From assembly GCA_009785015.1 (NCBI GenBank), contig WQXD01000153.1:1-8725 (forward strand): 8,725 nt of DNA, read 5' to 3'. The notes under the pieces were generated by a model, which worked only from the letters and a program-made list of their open reading frames with translations, was not told where the DNA came from and searched no databases. The stretch is from Oscillospiraceae bacterium. GTDB lineage: Bacteria > Bacillota_A > Clostridia > Oscillospirales > WRJC01. Below, in pieces: positions 7,501-8,725 of the stretch (its first letter is position 1; each line of letters opens with the position of its first letter). Made by a program: the position numbers and the translations under genes.

Positions 7501-7968
7501 ATGGTAAATAACGGGAGAGAAGATGGATTAGAAAATGATTTGTTTTTCGTTTGTTCGGTAATCGAGCATATCGGCAGGAGTACGAAAAATAAACGCAGCG
7601 AAGTAGTTGAGAAGCTCGGCGAAAAGGAAATATCACGGCTTTTGGAACTTGCGGACATTTTGCATTGCGAGCCTATCGAAGTGACATCAGGCAGGCTGAT
7701 AGAACGCTACGGATTAAACGAAGGGAATTTTGATAATGTCGGGCTGTGCAAATACGCTGTGCCTACTCATTTTGATATTGCAAAAGTTTATAAGCGTTTA
7801 GTTGCCGACCTTGCCAACACTCAGAACATTGCGCCGCTAAGCGCGTTAGTAAACGTGTACACATCATGGATAAGCGAAAAAATCGACGATTATAATTCGA
7901 GTATGTATTTCGAGAATCCGCAGTATTTATATGCGTCTTATACTAACGGAAAAGTAATGGCGGATTGA
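7501..7968 (+). CDS. Conserved partner of DUF3990, candidate antitoxin
   Basis: A 155-residue soluble protein with ATG immediately after the DUF3990 stop and a strong GAGGTG site (7489-7494) inside that gene, so the two are translated together. Its features are an N-terminal helix FFVCSVIEHIGRSTKNKRSEVVEKLG (about 15-40), ADILHCEPIEVTSGRLIERYGL (51-72), FDNVGLCKYAVPTHFDIAKVYKRLV (77-101) and a C-terminal FENPQYLYASYTNGKVM. I recall this combination as a common unnamed protein in clostridial genomes beside DUF3990 genes, but have no family name for it. No DNA-binding helix-turn-helix is obvious, so any antitoxin action would more likely be by protein contact. An alternative is that it is a substrate or partner of the DUF3990 protein and not an inhibitor. 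Confidence 0.75.
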   Translation: MVNNGREDGLENDLFFVCSVIEHIGRSTKNKRSEVVEKLGEKEISRLLELADILHCEPIEVTSGRLIERYGLNEGNFDNVGLCKYAVPTHFDIAKVYKRLVADLANTQNIAPLSALVNVYTSWISEKIDDYNSSMYFENPQYLYASYTNGKVMAD

Positions 7969-8012
7969 TTGAAATTTATATTTTGGAAGCTTAAACAAGC
8001 GAGGTGAAAGTT

Positions 8013-8294
8013 ATGACATGGTTAGATTATATAATAACTGTGGCAGCTCTGTATTCAAGATACAATGCGCAGCTTTGGTTTAGATATCTGCGAAAGGATA
8101 TTAACAGAAAAATTTCAAAAAAACAAATTGATGAACTTTATAACAGTAAAGCATTATCAGCTTTTCAACGAGTGTCATTAAAAGCAGCATTTACGGAAGG
8201 CTCACCGACACGTGAACATATAATCGCTTTGAATAATAAAGTTATTCCGAATAAATTATTGATATTGAGGGCGAAATATGATAATAAACTTTGA
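8013..8294 (+). CDS. Unrecognised small basic protein
   Basis: A 93-residue ORF starting at ATG 8013, six bases after GAGGTG (8001-8006). A GTG inside that site (8004) is an unlikely start. I do not recognise a family. The N-terminus MTWLDYIITVAALYSRYNAQLWFRYL is hydrophobic and aromatic but interrupted by Arg, Asn and Gln, so an amphipathic helix is more likely than a membrane segment. The rest is basic and helical, with many Lys and Arg. The gap to the previous gene is 44 bases with no terminator, and the same type of GAGGTGAAA ribosome site precedes both, so it probably belongs to the same transcription unit. It could be a third component of the DUF3990 module or a shortened gene. Confidence 0.6.
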   Translation: MTWLDYIITVAALYSRYNAQLWFRYLRKDINRKISKKQIDELYNSKALSAFQRVSLKAAFTEGSPTREHIIALNNKVIPNKLLILRAKYDNKL

Positions 8295-8337
8295 AGCAAT
8301 ATTCAAGAGGCTGACAACAGTTGACAAAAAGCTATAA
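8278..8337 (+). CDS. 19-codon ORF at the end of the DUF3990 cluster
   Basis: ATG 8278 has a well spaced GAGG (8267-8270) and overlaps the end of the preceding gene by 17 bases, as real coupled genes do. It encodes MIINFEAIFKRLTTVDKKL and stops at TAA just where A/T-rich sequence upstream of tnpB begins. It may be the start of a gene cut short by insertion of the IS200/IS605 element, or a chance mini-ORF. Confidence 0.35.
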   Translation: MIINFEAIFKRLTTVDKKL

Positions 8338-8354
8338 AAAGTTATAAAAATCAG

Positions 8355-8383
8355 TTGAAAATTCAATAAAAACATGGTATAAT
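8355..8383 (+). promoter_or_regulatory. Promoter upstream of tnpB
   Basis: TTGAAA (8355-8360) and TATAAT (8378-8383) have a 17-base spacer, and TGG immediately before the -10 gives an extended -10 element. It would yield a leader of about 105 bases before tnpB. Confidence 0.7.
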
Positions 8384-8495
8384 ATTTATGAGTTGATAGA
8401 AGTGAAATATTATAGCGTACATGGTAACACCGCAGACATTGCGAAACGATAAAGCAGATAGAAGAGCTAATACCCGACGGGGAGGCATCTAACAA

Positions 8496-8725
8496 ATGAT
8501 AAAGAGCATAAAAGTAATGTTGCTGCCGAACAAGAAGCAGAAAACAAAACTATTTGAGACGGCAGACGCGGCACGTCATGCGTACAACTGGACGCTGGGG
8601 ACGCAAATGGACTATTACGAGGCTAACAAAAAATACCAGTCTGATTCGGAAGTCCGAAAAAAGTTCACGGAGCACAAGCAAGAAAAAGCATGGTTGTACA
8701 AAGTGAGCAATAACGCGACGAAACA
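8496..8725 (+). CDS. tnpB: TnpB, RNA-guided nuclease of IS200/IS605 (N-terminal part)
   Basis: The first 76 codons of a TnpB/OrfB protein, cut by the right edge of the window (full-length proteins are about 350-450 residues). It begins MIKSIKVMLLPNKKQKTKLFE and continues DAARHAYNWTLG, the typical TnpB opening (KVRLYPNKEQ, then ARYVYN). The catalytic RuvC residues and zinc finger lie outside the window. TnpB cuts DNA at the donor site using a guide RNA derived from the element's right end, helping the element persist. GGGGAGG (about 8479-8484) is the ribosome site. The encoding strand is the same as the DUF3990 cluster. Confidence 0.9.
   Translation, partial: MIKSIKVMLLPNKKQKTKLFETADAARHAYNWTLGTQMDYYEANKKYQSDSEVRKKFTEHKQEKAWLYKVSNNATK

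Larger units (their letters stand above)
8338..8725 (+). mobile_element. IS200/IS605-family element, left part (runs off window)
   Basis: The element is identified by tnpB and the roughly 150-base noncoding left segment in front of it. No tnpA transposase is seen on this side. The left boundary is a guess: a 10-base imperfect tandem repeat at 8331-8350 (GCTATAAAAA, GTTATAAAAA) marks the change from cluster sequence to element-like sequence. A small hairpin CGCA-GACAT-TGCG lies at about 8433-8445. These elements have no inverted terminal repeats and end in short subterminal hairpins, so the true end needs comparison with other copies. Confidence 0.6.

Noticed and set aside
1..8725. CRISPR array, tRNA or rRNA genes
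   Set aside because: No regularly spaced repeats, cloverleaf or rRNA signature were seen on reading both strands.

Overview
The window looks like a piece of an anaerobic Firmicutes (Clostridia, gut/rumen Oscillospiraceae- or Ruminococcaceae-like) chromosome. This rests on the gene families present: GH51/GH32 sugar hydrolases, a clostridial-type Pnkp/Hen1 pair, a DUF3990 module and an IS200/IS605 TnpB. Strong GGAGG-type ribosome sites and clean sigma-A promoters with 17-base spacers agree with it. No rRNA, tRNA or CRISPR array was seen.

Left part (1-2811). The first 420 bases hold no convincing gene, but contain one excellent and one weaker plus-strand terminator-like hairpin. Next, on the minus strand, is the wreck of a GH51 alpha-L-arabinofuranosidase. 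It has lost its N-terminal half and also an internal block of about 100 residues, so the acid/base motif (WCLGNEMDG) and the nucleophile motif (FDEWNVW) now lie 16 residues apart. Divergent from it, behind a near-consensus promoter whose -35 box is overlapped by a perfect inverted repeat, is an intact cytoplasmic GH32-type glycosidase with an atypical acid/base motif.

Centre (2863-6850). A two-gene RNA-repair operon: hen1 (3'-terminal RNA ribose 2'-O-methyltransferase) overlaps pnkp (kinase, phosphatase and ligase-type nucleotidyltransferase) by 10 bases. Both proteins keep all the catalytic residues I can check and have the usual family length. A 9-codon leader ORF with its own Shine-Dalgarno overlaps the hen1 start and may couple its translation. 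The pair would heal, methylate and seal RNA, classically tRNA, cut by ribotoxins, so that it cannot be re-cut at the same site.

Right part (6851-8725). A new promoter drives a tight cluster: a DUF3990 protein (probable ADP-ribosyltransferase-like fold), a conserved partner that starts at the very next base after its stop codon, an unrecognised 93-residue basic protein and a 19-codon ORF. I read this as a candidate toxin-antitoxin-like or defence module. It sits directly downstream of the RNA-repair operon, in the same orientation, and is more AT-rich than it. The window ends inside tnpB of an IS200/IS605-family element, which may have inserted into the tail of this cluster. The main idea worth testing is whether the RNA-repair pair and the DUF3990 cluster form one defence island (damage plus repair) or are only neighbours.
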